A stretch of DNA of 64,000 nt from Succinivibrionaceae bacterium (GCA_019420905.1 JAHZGH010000001.1:186001-250000); one strand, 5' to 3'; positions 1-9,636 are shown, counted from the first letter of the stretch. Notes: generated by a model not told the origin, from the letters alone. Made by a program: numbers and translations.

Positions 1-2
1 TA

Positions 3-2393
3 GCTGAGGAAGAAGAAAAACGCCGCTTAGAAGAAGAAAAGCGCCGTTTAGAAGAGGAAAAACGTCGTTTGGAAGAAGAAAAACGTGCCGAGGAACAGCG
101 TCGTGCTGAGGCTGCCCGTCGTGCTGAAGAAGAACGCCGTGCCGAGGCTGCTCGACAGGCTGAAGCTGAGAAACAGCGCCGTGCTGAGGAGAAAGCAAAG
201 CGCAAGAATGTCGCTGCTGCTAAGCATAAGGTAGAAGATAAGGCTACTGAAGAGCTGCGCCGTAAGCAGGAAGAGCTGGCAACTCAAAAGGCTGAAGCTG
301 AGGCTGCAAGACTTGCAGAGCAGGCTCGTCGCTTAGCTGAGGAAAATGCAGCTCGCTGGGCAGAGCAGGAAAAAGAAGGTTCTGTAAACGATGAGGACAA
401 TACTAAGTCCAAATATGTGCGCGAAGCTGAGGATCGCCAAGAGCGTGAAGCTGAAAGTCGCGGACGTCATCGTGATCGTGGCAATTCAGATCGCCGTCAG
501 AGTACTAGGAAGCGTGAGGAAGTTGAGCAGCCTACCCGTTCTAATAACCGTAATGGTAAGGGGGGCCGCAATGGACGCAATATTAAAGGAGCTGCCAAAT
601 TAAATCAGCAGCAACATGGCTTTAATCGTCCGCAGGTACCAGTAAACAGAGATGTGGAAATCGGCGAGACTGTTACTGTTGCTGAATTAGCAGCAAAAAT
701 GGCTGTTAAGGCTTCTGAGGTAATTAAGACCTTAATGAAGCTAGGCGAGATGGTTTCCATCAATCAGGTTTTAGATCAGGCTACAGCTCAGGTTGTTGCG
801 GAAGAGATGGGCCACAAGGTTATTTTACGTAAGGAAAATGAGCTTGAGGAACAGATTATATCTGATCTTAAGACTAAGGCTGAAGCTAAGCCTCGTGCCC
901 CAGTTGTAACCATTATGGGTCACGTTGATCATGGTAAAACTTCACTCTTAGATTATATTCGCAAGTCTAAGGTTGCCGCTGGTGAGGCCGGAGGTATTAC
1001 TCAGCGTATTGGTGCTTACCATGTTAATACCAGTAGCGGCACTGGCGTTACCTTCTTAGATACACCAGGCCATGCAGCATTTACCGCAATGCGTGCTCGC
1101 GGAGCTCAGGCTACAGATATTGTAGTTTTAGTTGTAGCTGCTGATGATGGCGTAATGCCGCAGACTTTAGAGGCAATTCAGCACGCTAAGGCTGCTAATG
1201 TGCCGATTATTGTTGCTATCAATAAGATTGATAAGCCTGGTGCAGAGCCTAATCGTGTAATTAATGAATTAGTGCAGCATGGCGTTATTCCAGAGTCTAT
1301 GGGCGGTGAAACTCAGTTTGTTGAGGTTTCCGCTAAGACAGGTCAGGGTGTTGACGAATTAATTGAAGCTATTTTGTTGCAGGCTGAGATGTTGGAGTTG
1401 ACTGCTGTCCGTGAAGGTATGGCTCAGGGCGTAACTATTGAGTCTCGCTTAGATAAAGGCAGAGGCCCGGTAGCCACTGTTTTAGTGCGTCAGGGAACTT
1501 TAAAGAAAGGCGATGTCATTCTTTGTGGTCTGCAGTTTGGCCGTGTTCGTGCTATGCGCAATGAAAAGGGCATGAATATGGACGAAGCCGGTCCATCAAT
1601 TCCAGTTGAGGTATATGGCTTATCAGGCGTTCCAACAGCTGGTGATGAGGTAACTGTTGTTCGTGATGAGAAGAAAGCCCGTGAAGTTGCTCTGTTCCGT
1701 CAAGGCAAGTATCGTGAGCTTAAGATTGCCAAGCAGCAGAAGAATAAGCTTGAGAACATGTTTAAGGAGGATACTGCATCTGAGCTTAATGTTGTTCTTA
1801 AGGCTGATACTCAGGGTTCTGTCGAGGCAATTTCAGATGCCCTCCTGAAGCTTGGCACCGATGAGGTTAAGGTTGCTATTGTAGGTTCAGGCGTTGGAGG
1901 AATTACCGAAACTGATGCAACTTTAGCAACAGCATCTAATGCAATTATCATAGGCTTTAATGTTCGTGCAGATGCTCCGGCTCGTCGCATAATTGAAAGC
2001 GAGAGCGTTGATCTTCACTATTATAGCGTTATTTATGATTTGATTGATGACGTTAAGAAGGCTATGTCAGGCTTGCTTAAGGCTGATGTGCGTCAGGAGA
2101 TTATCGGTTTGGCCGAGGTTCGTGATGTATTCCATCATCCTAAGTTCGGTTCAATTGCAGGCTGCATGGTTACTGAGGGTATAGTTAAGCGCTCAGCTCC
2201 AATTCGTGTTTTACGTGATAACGTTGTTATTTACGAAGGTGAGCTTGACTCTCTGCGCCGCTTTAAGGATGACGTATCTGAAGTTAAGCAGGGTACTGAA
2301 TGCGGTATCTGCGTTAAGAACTATCAAGATGTACGTGTAGGCGATCAGATCGAGGTCTTCCAGAACGTTGAAGTCGCTCGAACCTTAGATTAG
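3..2393 (+). CDS. infB: Translation initiation factor IF-2 (5' truncated)
   Basis: IF-2 is the GTPase that places initiator tRNA on the 30S subunit and promotes subunit joining. The reading frame is open from base 3, so the true start lies left of the window. The first ~600 bases encode the charged Glu/Lys/Arg/Ala-rich N domain, opening with EEEKRRL heptads. An IF2_N-type module follows (about 669-750). The G domain shows GHVDHGKT (918-941), DTPGH (from 1059) and NKID (1221-1232), then domain II and the C-terminal fMet-tRNA-binding region. About 797 residues are visible against 890 in E. coli. rbfA follows after 7 bases, the usual order. TTG at 69 is an internal codon, not the start. Identification is secure. 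Confidence 0.97.
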   Translation, partial: AEEEEKRRLEEEKRRLEEEKRRLEEEKRAEEQRRAEAARRAEEERRAEAARQAEAEKQRRAEEKAKRKNVAAAKHKVEDKATEELRRKQEELATQKAEAEAARLAEQARRLAEENAARWAEQEKEGSVNDEDNTKSKYVREAEDRQEREAESRGRHRDRGNSDRRQSTRKREEVEQPTRSNNRNGKGGRNGRNIKGAAKLNQQQHGFNRPQVPVNRDVEIGETVTVAELAAKMAVKASEVIKTLMKLGEMVSINQVLDQATAQVVAEEMGHKVILRKENELEEQIISDLKTKAEAKPRAPVVTIMGHVDHGKTSLLDYIRKSKVAAGEAGGITQRIGAYHVNTSSGTGVTFLDTPGHAAFTAMRARGAQATDIVVLVVAADDGVMPQTLEAIQHAKAANVPIIVAINKIDKPGAEPNRVINELVQHGVIPESMGGETQFVEVSAKTGQGVDELIEAILLQAEMLELTAVREGMAQGVTIESRLDKGRGPVATVLVRQGTLKKGDVILCGLQFGRVRAMRNEKGMNMDEAGPSIPVEVYGLSGVPTAGDEVTVVRDEKKAREVALFRQGKYRELKIAKQQKNKLENMFKEDTASELNVVLKADTQGSVEAISDALLKLGTDEVKVAIVGSGVGGITETDATLATASNAIIIGFNVRADAPARRIIESESVDLHYYSVIYDLIDDVKKAMSGLLKADVRQEIIGLAEVRDVFHHPKFGSIAGCMVTEGIVKRSAPIRVLRDNVVIYEGELDSLRRFKDDVSEVKQGTECGICVKNYQDVRVGDQIEVFQNVEVARTLD
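6..92 (+). repeat. 21-bp tandem repeat in the infB N-terminal region
   Basis: About four imperfect copies of a 21-base unit encoding EEEKRRL, differing mainly at wobble positions; the last copy is partial. The repeat is in frame, so unit gain or loss would only change the length of the IF-2 N domain. The array may extend left of the window. Confidence 0.75.
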
Positions 2394-2400
2394 GAGCTTT

Positions 2401-2757
2401 ATGGCAAAAAGTTACGGAAGAAATGAGCGTGTCGCGGCGGCTATCCGCCGCGAGATAGCAGATATTCTGCAACATGAGCTCAAAGATCCGCGTGTTAAGA
2501 ACGCTACAGTCACAGAAGTAGATGTGTCGCCTGATTTACGCAATGCACGCATCTATATCTCGTTTTTGAGCGATGATGAAAAGACCATCAAAGAGGCTAT
2601 GAATGGTCTTAAAAGTTCCAAGGGCTTTTTACGTTCATCATTAGCCTCGCGGTTGAATTTGCGTTATATGCCAAATTTAGATTTGCGCTATGACGATTTG
2701 CCTAGCACAAGCATGAAGCTAGATGCTTTAATCCGCAAAGGCTTACATCGCGATTAA
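2401..2757 (+). CDS. rbfA: 30S ribosome-binding factor A
   Basis: RbfA is a KH-fold assembly factor that matures the 5' end of 16S rRNA in the 30S subunit. The 118-residue product has the family signature RVAAAIRREIADIL near the N-terminus and DLRNARIYISFL in the middle, with a normal compact length. It starts 7 bases after infB, and the GGAG of 'taggagcttt' serves as ribosome-binding site, so the two are cotranscribed. A terminator follows directly. truB and rpsO, which often come next in gammaproteobacteria, are not here. Confidence 0.96.
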   Translation: MAKSYGRNERVAAAIRREIADILQHELKDPRVKNATVTEVDVSPDLRNARIYISFLSDDEKTIKEAMNGLKSSKGFLRSSLASRLNLRYMPNLDLRYDDLPSTSMKLDALIRKGLHRD

Positions 2758-2761
2758 TATA

Positions 2762-2799
2762 AAAGATCTCCTTAGAAATTAAGGGGATCTTTATTTTTC
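2762..2799 (+). terminator. Intrinsic terminator after infB-rbfA
   Basis: A 13-bp stem (2762-2774 with 2780-2792, one G-U pair) with a 5-base loop, followed by a T-rich run. It lies just past the rbfA stop. Confidence 0.88.
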
Positions 2800-2923
2800 T
2801 TTTTTCCATTCCTATTTGAAGTCATGTAGAAAACGTTTGCTTGAATTTTGACCTATATACATGTTTTTTTACTTAATGTTATAGGACAATATATTATTTA
2901 CATGTGCGTATGGGGGAACGAAT

Positions 2924-3922
2924 ATGGCCAATATTAAAGATATCGCTAAACTATGTGGCGTTAATCCTGCAACAGTCTCACGAGCTCTTAATGGACAAAA
3001 AGGCGTATCTTTGGCCATGCGAGAAAAGATTGTTTCAGCAGCGCAGAAGCTTTCTTATAGTAAGAATCCATTAGCAGCAAGCTTAATTACTAGGCGATCT
3101 GGCATGATTGGACTTGTAGTTCCTGATATTACCAATCCTTATTATGCTTGGGTTGCTAAAGGGGTAACTAAGGTTTTAGATGAAGCTGGCTATGTTATTT
3201 TCCTCTGCGATTGTGATCGCAAAAACGAGCTTGAACGTAAGTATTTTGAGAAGCTTTGTGCTTATCGTGTTGAAGGCGTAATTTTGCTGTCAGTATCTGC
3301 AACAGAAGAAGATTTGCAGATTTTCTTTGATAAGGGTATTCGAGTTGTATGCGTAGATAATCATATAAGCAAAAAGGTCTCTACAGTTAGCAATGATAAT
3401 TATCAGGGAGCTTGTGATTTAGCTGAGCATTTAATTACTAATTGCAATTCTAAAAAGGTTGTGGCTGTAATGGGAGCCCCTGAAGCTATGACTACTATCA
3501 ATCGCTTACGTGGTTATACGGATACTTATGCAAGTCATGGTCTTGAAAATGCAATAGAGGTTATATCTATAAGCTCTACATATGATGAAGGCTATCGTAT
3601 TGCTCCTGAAGCTTTAGCTAAAAAACCGGATACGATTATAGCCATCAATGACACTGTAGCCTTAGGCATTTTTGCTTATTGCCAGCGTCATAATATTAAT
3701 ATTCCTGATGATGTCCATTTGGCAGGTTATGACGATATTGAGGAATCATCCATGATAAGCGTGCCTTTGACTACAGTCCATCAGCGCAAATATGTCTTAG
3801 GTCAAAAGGCGGCAATGCAGCTTCTGCAGGAGCTTGAGGATGAAGATCCAACTCCTATTCGTATTGAGCTTTTACCTAAATTAGTCGTAAGAGCTTCTTG
3901 TGGCGAGCAGTCTTATAACTAA
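2924..3922 (+). CDS. LacI/GalR-family transcriptional regulator
   Basis: A 332-residue repressor of the LacI family. Residues 1-50 form the helix-turn-helix and hinge (IKDIAKLCGVNPATVSRAL), followed by a periplasmic-binding-protein-like effector domain with GLVVPDITNPYYA near residue 68 and a C-terminal GYDDIEESSMISVPLTTV segment typical of sugar- or purine-responsive members. The effector is not readable from sequence. It stands alone: a terminator precedes it and nadK lies 90 bases downstream, so target genes are probably elsewhere or autoregulated. Start is the ATG at the beginning of the conserved MANIKDIA motif. Confidence 0.93.
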   Translation: MANIKDIAKLCGVNPATVSRALNGQKGVSLAMREKIVSAAQKLSYSKNPLAASLITRRSGMIGLVVPDITNPYYAWVAKGVTKVLDEAGYVIFLCDCDRKNELERKYFEKLCAYRVEGVILLSVSATEEDLQIFFDKGIRVVCVDNHISKKVSTVSNDNYQGACDLAEHLITNCNSKKVVAVMGAPEAMTTINRLRGYTDTYASHGLENAIEVISISSTYDEGYRIAPEALAKKPDTIIAINDTVALGIFAYCQRHNINIPDDVHLAGYDDIEESSMISVPLTTVHQRKYVLGQKAAMQLLQELEDEDPTPIRIELLPKLVVRASCGEQSYN

Positions 3923-4012
3923 ATTACTAAGAGCCTGCAAGAAATGTTGTATCATATAAATTATTTAAATTTTTAAGCTAGGTCTTATATTTAAAATTCA
4001 AAGGAGTCCTAA

Positions 4013-4927
4013 GTGCCGTTGCAGTCTTTCCAAAAGCCGGTAAAATCGGCGGTTATCGTCTCTAAAGTATACAAAAGACCGGTATCAGGAGCTATTCGAG
4101 AGATAGCTTCTATTTTAAATGAGCTTGGGGTAGATGTTTGTTTAGATGCAAATACCTCTATTGGATTCAATATCCCCGAGATTCCGGCGATTTCTCGCAG
4201 ACAGATGCGTGACCGTGATTTGATTATCGTTGTTGGCGGTGATGGCTCGGTTTTAGGGGCTGCAAGAACTTTAGTCGATTTAAAGGTACCTATGCTTGGA
4301 GTAAATCGCGGTCATTTAGGCCTTTTGACTGATGTAAGCCCGAATGATTTGCATGAGAGCTTAGAGAAAATTGTAGCAGGCCGCTATTCTATAGAACAGC
4401 GTACTATGCTTGATGTAAGAATCACTCGTGATAATGAAGATGGCGTTGGTGAGCTTATAGGACAGTCTTTAGCTACTAATGAAACCGTGATCCATTCTGG
4501 TATGATGGCGCATATGATGGTTTTTAAGGTTAGCATTGATAATCGCTATATGTATACCTTAAGAGGGGATGGCATTATTATAAATACTCCAACAGGATCA
4601 ACAGCTTATTCTTTGTCAGCTGGCGGCTCTATTATTGAGCCTCATTTAGATGTATTAGCTTTAGTTCCTATGTTTCCTCAGTCCCTTAACTGCTCTCCTA
4701 TAATTATTCCAGGTAAATCTAATATTAAGATAGAATTTGAATGTGCAGATAATATCGCTGAGCTTATTGCTATAAATTGCGATGGTCAGGTGACTATTCG
4801 AGCTGACACTAAATGTACAGTCAGTATCCATCAGCATCCTGTACCTTTAACCTTTATCCACCCTGAGGGATATGATTATTACAGCCTTTTGCGTCAAAAA
4901 TTAGGCTGGGGCCAGAGCCTTGTTTAA
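4013..4927 (+). CDS. nadK: NAD kinase
   Basis: Phosphorylates NAD to NADP using ATP or polyphosphate in the cytoplasm. The 304-residue protein shows the GGDG nucleotide motif (VVGGDGSVLGAAR) and the conserved NTPTGSTAYSLSAGG segment. Length is close to the E. coli enzyme (292). The start is GTG at 4013, placed 8 bases behind an AAGGAG ribosome-binding site. recN begins 9 bases after the stop, an arrangement common in proteobacteria, so the two form an operon. Confidence 0.96.
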   Translation: MPLQSFQKPVKSAVIVSKVYKRPVSGAIREIASILNELGVDVCLDANTSIGFNIPEIPAISRRQMRDRDLIIVVGGDGSVLGAARTLVDLKVPMLGVNRGHLGLLTDVSPNDLHESLEKIVAGRYSIEQRTMLDVRITRDNEDGVGELIGQSLATNETVIHSGMMAHMMVFKVSIDNRYMYTLRGDGIIINTPTGSTAYSLSAGGSIIEPHLDVLALVPMFPQSLNCSPIIIPGKSNIKIEFECADNIAELIAINCDGQVTIRADTKCTVSIHQHPVPLTFIHPEGYDYYSLLRQKLGWGQSLV

Positions 4928-4936
4928 GGAGCAAGA

Positions 4937-6613
4937 ATGTTACTGACTTTATCAGTTCGTGATTTTGCCTTAAGCGAGAGAAATACTCTCGATTTTGACA
5001 AAGGGATGAGCTGTATTACTGGTGAGACTGGAGCCGGTAAATCTCTAACGGTAGATGCTTTAGCTTTAATTTGCGGTCAGAGAGCAGAAAGCTCTATGGT
5101 AAAGAATGGTGCAGCTAAGGCTGTTTTAGAAGCTGTATTCTCAAATATAGCTGAAAGTACTGTTAAAATTTTGTCTGCAAGCGGCATCGAGTGCGAGGAT
5201 GATAATCTTATTATCAGCAGACAGATTTTTGCTGATGGCAAATCTAAGGCTTATATTAATTCTCATGCGGTAAATTTAAGCCTATTAAAACAAATCACAG
5301 CCTCTTTAGTTGCAGTACACGGACAGCATGCCAGCATCAGTCTTCTAAATGAGGATAATCAGTTAAGGCTTGTAGATGAAGCAGGCAAATTAGAGGCTAT
5401 AAGAGATAGATTAAATGCAGCTTTTTTGCATTACAATCAAGAACGAGCCTGTTTATCAGAGCTTTCACAGCAACAAAAAGACGGAGCTTTACAATATAAA
5501 GATTGGCGCCGTGATTTAGATCTGCTGCGCAGCTTAAATTTATCTTCAGGATCCTATGAAGCAGTATCTGATAATTATGATAAATTGCAGCGTTTATTGA
5601 AGAGCTCTGATGCTGTTGCTTTAGCATTAGCATCTTTAGATAACGATGAGCACAATATTATAGATATTGTCGCACATCGATTAGAGGACCTTAAGGCCTT
5701 AGGAACAAGAGACGGTAATTTAGGCATTGTCATTGACAATCTCACAGAGGCTTTAAAACATTTAGATGCTGCACGAATTGCTTTGATGGGAGTTAATACG
5801 GACGTATCTCCTGAGGTCTTATCAAAATCAGAGCAGGAACTATCTCTGTATCATGATTTAAGCCGCAAGTTTTCTGTATCTCCTGAACAGTTATATACTG
5901 TTGAAGAGGACTTAAGTGCTAAGCTTGAACAGTTTTTAGCTCTTAAGGATTTGATTGCCGCTAAAACTTCCGAGGTTAAGAATCTGCGGGATGAATATGA
6001 AAAAATAAGCTTGGAGCTGTCTGAAAAAAGACAGCTTGCAGCTGAAAAAATATCTGAGGCTATAACGTCAAAGATTCGCAGGCTGTCTATGCCAGAGGGC
6101 AGATTTGAGGTGAAAATCAGCCGTAATGAGACAATTAGGCCTCGCAAGAATGGTCGTGATGAGGTGTCTTTTTTATTTACAGCCAATCGCGGACAGCCGC
6201 TGCAGAATCTTGGTGCGGTAGCCTCCGGAGGAGAATTATCTCGCTTAGCCTTAGCTTTAGAGGAATTGACAGCTTCTGAAAATTCCATCCCTACATTGAT
6301 CTTTGATGAAGTTGATACAGGTATTTCTGGACGTACTGCTTCTGCTGTGGGATCTTTATTAAAAGAGCTTTCAAAACAAGTGCAAGTAATTGTAATTACG
6401 CATTTGCCTCAAGTTGCAGCCTGTGCAGATAGTCATTTTCTTGTAGTAAAAGAGAATACTCAAGATAGCACGTATTCTGAAGTTAGACTTTTAAATCGTC
6501 AGGAACGCATCTATGAATTAGGTCGTATGATGGGCGGTAATGTCGTTACTGAGGATACCCTAGCTGGAGCTTCAGCTCTTTTAGAGCAAAAATCTGAAGT
6601 TAATAAATCTTAA
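4937..6613 (+). CDS. recN: DNA repair protein RecN
   Basis: SMC-like ATPase acting in recombinational repair of double-strand breaks. Walker A GETGAGKS is at residues 29-36, a central coiled-coil region spans roughly 150-390, the ABC signature SGGELSR is near residue 432, and Walker B with the D-loop (LIFDEVDTGISG) follows. Length 558 matches the family. An AAGGAG element lies just before the ATG. I see no SOS box (CTGT-N8-ACAG type) in the short gap to nadK, so any LexA control would be further upstream. Confidence 0.96.
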   Translation: MLLTLSVRDFALSERNTLDFDKGMSCITGETGAGKSLTVDALALICGQRAESSMVKNGAAKAVLEAVFSNIAESTVKILSASGIECEDDNLIISRQIFADGKSKAYINSHAVNLSLLKQITASLVAVHGQHASISLLNEDNQLRLVDEAGKLEAIRDRLNAAFLHYNQERACLSELSQQQKDGALQYKDWRRDLDLLRSLNLSSGSYEAVSDNYDKLQRLLKSSDAVALALASLDNDEHNIIDIVAHRLEDLKALGTRDGNLGIVIDNLTEALKHLDAARIALMGVNTDVSPEVLSKSEQELSLYHDLSRKFSVSPEQLYTVEEDLSAKLEQFLALKDLIAAKTSEVKNLRDEYEKISLELSEKRQLAAEKISEAITSKIRRLSMPEGRFEVKISRNETIRPRKNGRDEVSFLFTANRGQPLQNLGAVASGGELSRLALALEELTASENSIPTLIFDEVDTGISGRTASAVGSLLKELSKQVQVIVITHLPQVAACADSHFLVVKENTQDSTYSEVRLLNRQERIYELGRMMGGNVVTEDTLAGASALLEQKSEVNKS

Positions 6614-6648
6614 ATATTAATCATTTTCTTTGCAGTAAGTAAAATAAG

Positions 6649-6680
6649 ATCATAATGTGACCGCACATTATGATTTTGTG
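6649..6680 (+). terminator. Perfect 11-bp inverted repeat after recN
   Basis: An 11-bp perfect stem (6649-6659 with 6664-6674), 4-base loop, followed by TTTG. It may be a weak terminator for nadK-recN or an operator. It overlaps the upstream ATG (6670) that could otherwise be taken as the start of the next gene. Confidence 0.6.
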
Positions 6681-6711
6681 CTTATTTCATCAGGATAATC
6701 TTAATTTATTT

Positions 6712-7167
6712 ATGGCTAAGACAAGTTTGCGTTGGGCTAAAGTAAGCGATGCTCAGGCAATTGCTATTTTAGAATTATCTTCTGCAATTTATGAGCATCG
6801 CCGTCAGGCTTTAGATTTTACTGTAGCTGAATTTACTGAGATCTGGCAAGAGCGCATAAGATCTTATCAGTATCAAACCATTCTTTGCGAGCGGGAAGGC
6901 ATTATTTTGGGATTTTTATCTTTTTACAGACAGGTAAAAAGAGGCGAAATCTGCTGCTTATATATTGATCCTAAATATTTTAGGCAAGGAATTGGGCGGC
7001 GTTTAATCAGAGCCGCATCCTTATTGGTGAGCAAATTGCAGGGTAAGAGCTTAAAAGTTGAAGTTGAAGTGCTTAATTTTGGTGCGCAGGCTTTTTATAA
7101 AGAGTTACATTTTAGAGCACTCGGTGTAAAATTATCGCATCTCATTGAAATGAAAAAGGAGTTATAA
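6712..7167 (+). CDS. GNAT-family N-acetyltransferase
   Basis: A 151-residue protein with the Gcn5 acetyltransferase fold. The acetyl-CoA-binding motif is IDPKYFRQGIGRRLI (the R-x-G-x-G/A type), followed by a C-terminal VLNFGAQAFYKELHF segment. Substrate unknown; RimI-like or small-molecule acetylation are both possible. The frame extends upstream to an ATG at 6670, but that codon lies in the arm of a perfect inverted repeat and would add a non-conserved leader. I therefore take the ATG at 6712 (MAKTSLRWAK). dapB begins 2 bases after the stop, so the two are coupled. Confidence 0.85.
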   Translation: MAKTSLRWAKVSDAQAIAILELSSAIYEHRRQALDFTVAEFTEIWQERIRSYQYQTILCEREGIILGFLSFYRQVKRGEICCLYIDPKYFRQGIGRRLIRAASLLVSKLQGKSLKVEVEVLNFGAQAFYKELHFRALGVKLSHLIEMKKEL

Positions 7168-7169
7168 GC

Positions 7170-7946
7170 ATGCTGAAAATAGGCATTGTCGGTTTGTGCG
7201 GACGTATGGGTCATGCTCTTTATGAGTGTGCTCAGGGAAATGATGGCGCTAAGGTTGTATGTGGCATTGATACTAATGTAACGGCTTTACCTGTAGGGTG
7301 TAATGCCGAGTTAGTTGCATCACCGCAGATGCTTTCTAAAGTCCCAGATATGTTTATTGATTTTTCACGCCCACAGTGCTCCTTAAGTGTTTTAGAGTAT
7401 GCAAAAGAGCATGGCTGTGCAGTTATTTTAGGCACAACCGGCTTTGATTATGCGCAGAAGGACAAGATCAAAGAATATTCTCGTCAAATACCGATTGTTT
7501 GGTCAGCTAATTTTTCCATTGGCGTCAATGTGCTTTTGAATTTGGTTAAAAAAGCAGCTTCTATTATGAGCGATGCTGATTTAGAAATCGTAGAAGCTCA
7601 TCATCGTTATAAGGTTGATGCCCCGTCTGGCACAGCTATTGCATTAGGTGAGGCTGCCGCAGCCGGTCGATCTGTTAGTCTTAATGATGTGATGGTTTCA
7701 GGCCGTCACGGTATTACCGGAGAGAGAAAATACGGTACTATTGGTTTTTCAGCTATTCGCGGCGGAGATATTGTAGGCGAGCATAATTGCATGTTTTGCT
7801 CAGAGGGCGAGCGTTTGGAGTTAAAGCATATTGCTACTTCTAGACAAAATTTTGCCCGCGGTGCATTTAGAGCTGCTTTGTGGTTAGAAGGCAAAGGGCC
7901 TGGCTTATACTCCATGAGTGAGGTCTTAGGCTTAAATAAGCTTTAA
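7170..7946 (+). CDS. dapB: 4-hydroxy-tetrahydrodipicolinate reductase
   Basis: Second step of the diaminopimelate/lysine branch: reduces hydroxytetrahydrodipicolinate with NAD(P)H. The N-terminal Rossmann motif reads VGLCGRMGHAL, the LGTTGF loop is near residue 88, and the catalytic signature EAHHRYKVDAPSGTA contains the His and Lys that protonate and bind substrate. Length 258 is slightly below E. coli (273), within the family range. The start ATG is 7 bases behind an AAGGAG. lysA and dapA are not nearby. Confidence 0.96.
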   Translation: MLKIGIVGLCGRMGHALYECAQGNDGAKVVCGIDTNVTALPVGCNAELVASPQMLSKVPDMFIDFSRPQCSLSVLEYAKEHGCAVILGTTGFDYAQKDKIKEYSRQIPIVWSANFSIGVNVLLNLVKKAASIMSDADLEIVEAHHRYKVDAPSGTAIALGEAAAAGRSVSLNDVMVSGRHGITGERKYGTIGFSAIRGGDIVGEHNCMFCSEGERLELKHIATSRQNFARGAFRAALWLEGKGPGLYSMSEVLGLNKL

Positions 7947-7971
7947 TCTTCTCTCACTTTACAGATCTGGT

Positions 7972-8001
7972 TTGATAGCAGATCTAATTTCGGCTTATAA
8001 T
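7972..8001 (+). promoter_or_regulatory. Candidate sigma-70 promoter for the glycosyltransferase operon
   Basis: TTGATA (7972-7977), 18-bp spacer, TATAAT (7996-8001), 34 bases upstream of the GTG start at 8035. The -10 is perfect and the -35 has five of six consensus bases. Confidence 0.7.
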
Positions 8002-8034
8002 TTCCAAAATATCTCTTGTTTTTTGGAGTAAGCC

Positions 8035-8871
8035 GTGAAATTCAGCGTAATTCTGACCACTTTTAATCGTCCTAAGGCTTTAAGATTAGTTCTTGAAGCC
8101 TTAAATTTCCAAACTTATAAAGATTTTGAAGTCATCATAGCTGATGACGGCAGTGAAAAAGATACATTTGATTGTATTGCAGAATTGCAGCAGCGAGTTT
8201 TTTATAAAATCATTCACGATTGGCAAAAGCCTGAGGGGTTTAGGGCTGCAAGAGGTCGAAATCTTGCTGTATTGAGAGCTAGCGGAGATTATTTGATCTT
8301 TTTAGATGGCGATTGTGTTCCGCGTCATAATTTTCTTGAATGTCATTATAGGTTAGCTCAAAAAGGCTATATGGTTGCCGGGAATCGCTGTCTTTTAGAT
8401 AAAGAACTTACAGCATATCTTGAAGATACACAATTAGATGCGGGTGCTTTTAGCATGTGGCGCTGGTTTGGTGAATATATAAAACATCATGTTAATCGCT
8501 TGCTGCCGCTTATAAATTTAAGTTCGGTAAATTTTTTCCGTTTTTATAATAAAAACAGCTGGAAAAAAATTCGTACCTGTAATTTAGGCGTTTGGATGAG
8601 TGATTTTAAGCAGGTCAACGGCTTTGACGGCTTATATGAAGGCTGGGGATACGAGGATTCTGATTTAGCGGTAAGACTTTTAAAGATCGGCATTAAGCGC
8701 AAAAGCGGGGCTTTCGCTGTTGGCGTTTTACATTTGTGGCATGAAAAGGCTGATCGCGGTGCAGCTAATGATAATTTTAAGCGTCTGCAGGAGCGTTTAC
8801 ATGATGAAACTGTACGTGCGGTTTTAGGTCTAGACGAGCTCATTAAGGAAAAGGAGCAGTCAAATGCGTAA
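8035..8871 (+). CDS. Glycosyltransferase family 2 (galactosyltransferase-type C-terminus)
   Basis: A 278-residue GT-A enzyme with no membrane span, expected on the cytoplasmic face of the inner membrane. VILTTFNRPKAL opens the nucleotide-sugar domain, DDGS and FLDGDCVP (the DxD-type metal site) follow, and the C-terminal GWGYEDSDLAVRLLKIGI matches the glycosyltransferase 7C-type motif. Donor and acceptor sugars cannot be read from sequence. The start is GTG behind TTGGAG. The next gene overlaps it by 8 bases, and two more glycosyltransferases follow, indicating an LPS-core or surface-glycan operon. Confidence 0.88.
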   Translation: MKFSVILTTFNRPKALRLVLEALNFQTYKDFEVIIADDGSEKDTFDCIAELQQRVFYKIIHDWQKPEGFRAARGRNLAVLRASGDYLIFLDGDCVPRHNFLECHYRLAQKGYMVAGNRCLLDKELTAYLEDTQLDAGAFSMWRWFGEYIKHHVNRLLPLINLSSVNFFRFYNKNSWKKIRTCNLGVWMSDFKQVNGFDGLYEGWGYEDSDLAVRLLKIGIKRKSGAFAVGVLHLWHEKADRGAANDNFKRLQERLHDETVRAVLGLDELIKEKEQSNA

Positions 8872-9628
8872 GGTTCCGGTGTCAATTGTATTAATTGCAA
8901 GAAATGAAGAACATAATTTGAAGGATTGTTTAGAGAGCTGCGCTTTTGCTGAGGAAATAATCGTTGTTGATGATAATAGCGAAGATAAGACAGTAGAAAT
9001 TGCCAAAAGCTTTGGAGCTAAAGTTTATACTCGTTCTTTAGCAGGAGATTGGGGAGCACAACAGACTTTTGCAATCAGCAAGGCTACAAAAAAATGGATA
9101 TTTTTGATTGATGCCGATGAGCGCTGTTCAGAGAGTTTATGCAATGAAATTATTGAAACAGTCGAGCGCGGAGAGAAGTATGCTTATTTAGTGCATCGTG
9201 AAAATCGCTTTCATTATCATCATGCTACACATGGCGTTTTAAGACCTGATGAGGTAGAGCGATTGTTTCCAAATGAGGGGGTGACTGTTGAGGGATATGT
9301 ACACCCGCAGATTAAGTATAGTTTTAAGAAAAAGCTGCTAAGGAGTCCTTTGTATCATTATACATATACATCCTGGGATCAGTATTACCGTAAACTCAAT
9401 CAATACGCAGCTTTAGCTGCGCAAAAGCAATTTGATAAGGGTAGAAAGGCTAATTTTTTCTTTGATGTATTATTAAAGCCGCTTTGGGCTTTTATTAAAG
9501 TATATTTTTTAAATTTAGGCTTTTTGGATGGCAAAATGGGGCTGATGCTAAGTCTCAATCATTATTCCTATACACTGCAAAAATATATTCGCCTTTATAC
9601 TTTGAATAAGACAGATGGCAAGCTTTAG
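8864..9628 (+). CDS. Glycosyltransferase family 2, WaaE/LgtF-like
   Basis: A 254-residue GT2 enzyme. SIVLIARNEEHNLKDCLES, EIIVVDDNSEDKT and FLIDADERCSESL are the signatures of the WaaE/KdtX/LgtF group, which in other bacteria adds beta-1,4-glucose to inner-core heptose I. The C-terminal stretch (YHYTYTSWDQYYRKLNQYAA, then GFLDGKMG) also fits that group. I assign the LPS-core role by family; the exact linkage is inference. It overlaps the preceding gene by 8 bases and the next gene starts 8 bases on. Confidence 0.85.
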   Translation: MRKVPVSIVLIARNEEHNLKDCLESCAFAEEIIVVDDNSEDKTVEIAKSFGAKVYTRSLAGDWGAQQTFAISKATKKWIFLIDADERCSESLCNEIIETVERGEKYAYLVHRENRFHYHHATHGVLRPDEVERLFPNEGVTVEGYVHPQIKYSFKKKLLRSPLYHYTYTSWDQYYRKLNQYAALAAQKQFDKGRKANFFFDVLLKPLWAFIKVYFLNLGFLDGKMGLMLSLNHYSYTLQKYIRLYTLNKTDGKL

Positions 9629-9636
9629 GAGACTTT

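Noticed and set aside
69..71. TTG at 69 as the infB start
   Set aside because: The frame is open to the window edge with the same repeat upstream, so this is an internal codon.
4928..4936. LexA box for recN or uvrB
   Set aside because: No CTGT-N8-ACAG-like palindrome was found in the short gap before recN or in the region before uvrB.
5851..6288. Long antisense reading frame inside recN
   Set aside because: It is a shadow of recN codon usage with no homology pattern or ribosome-binding site; similar shadows lie opposite rne, carA and gltB.
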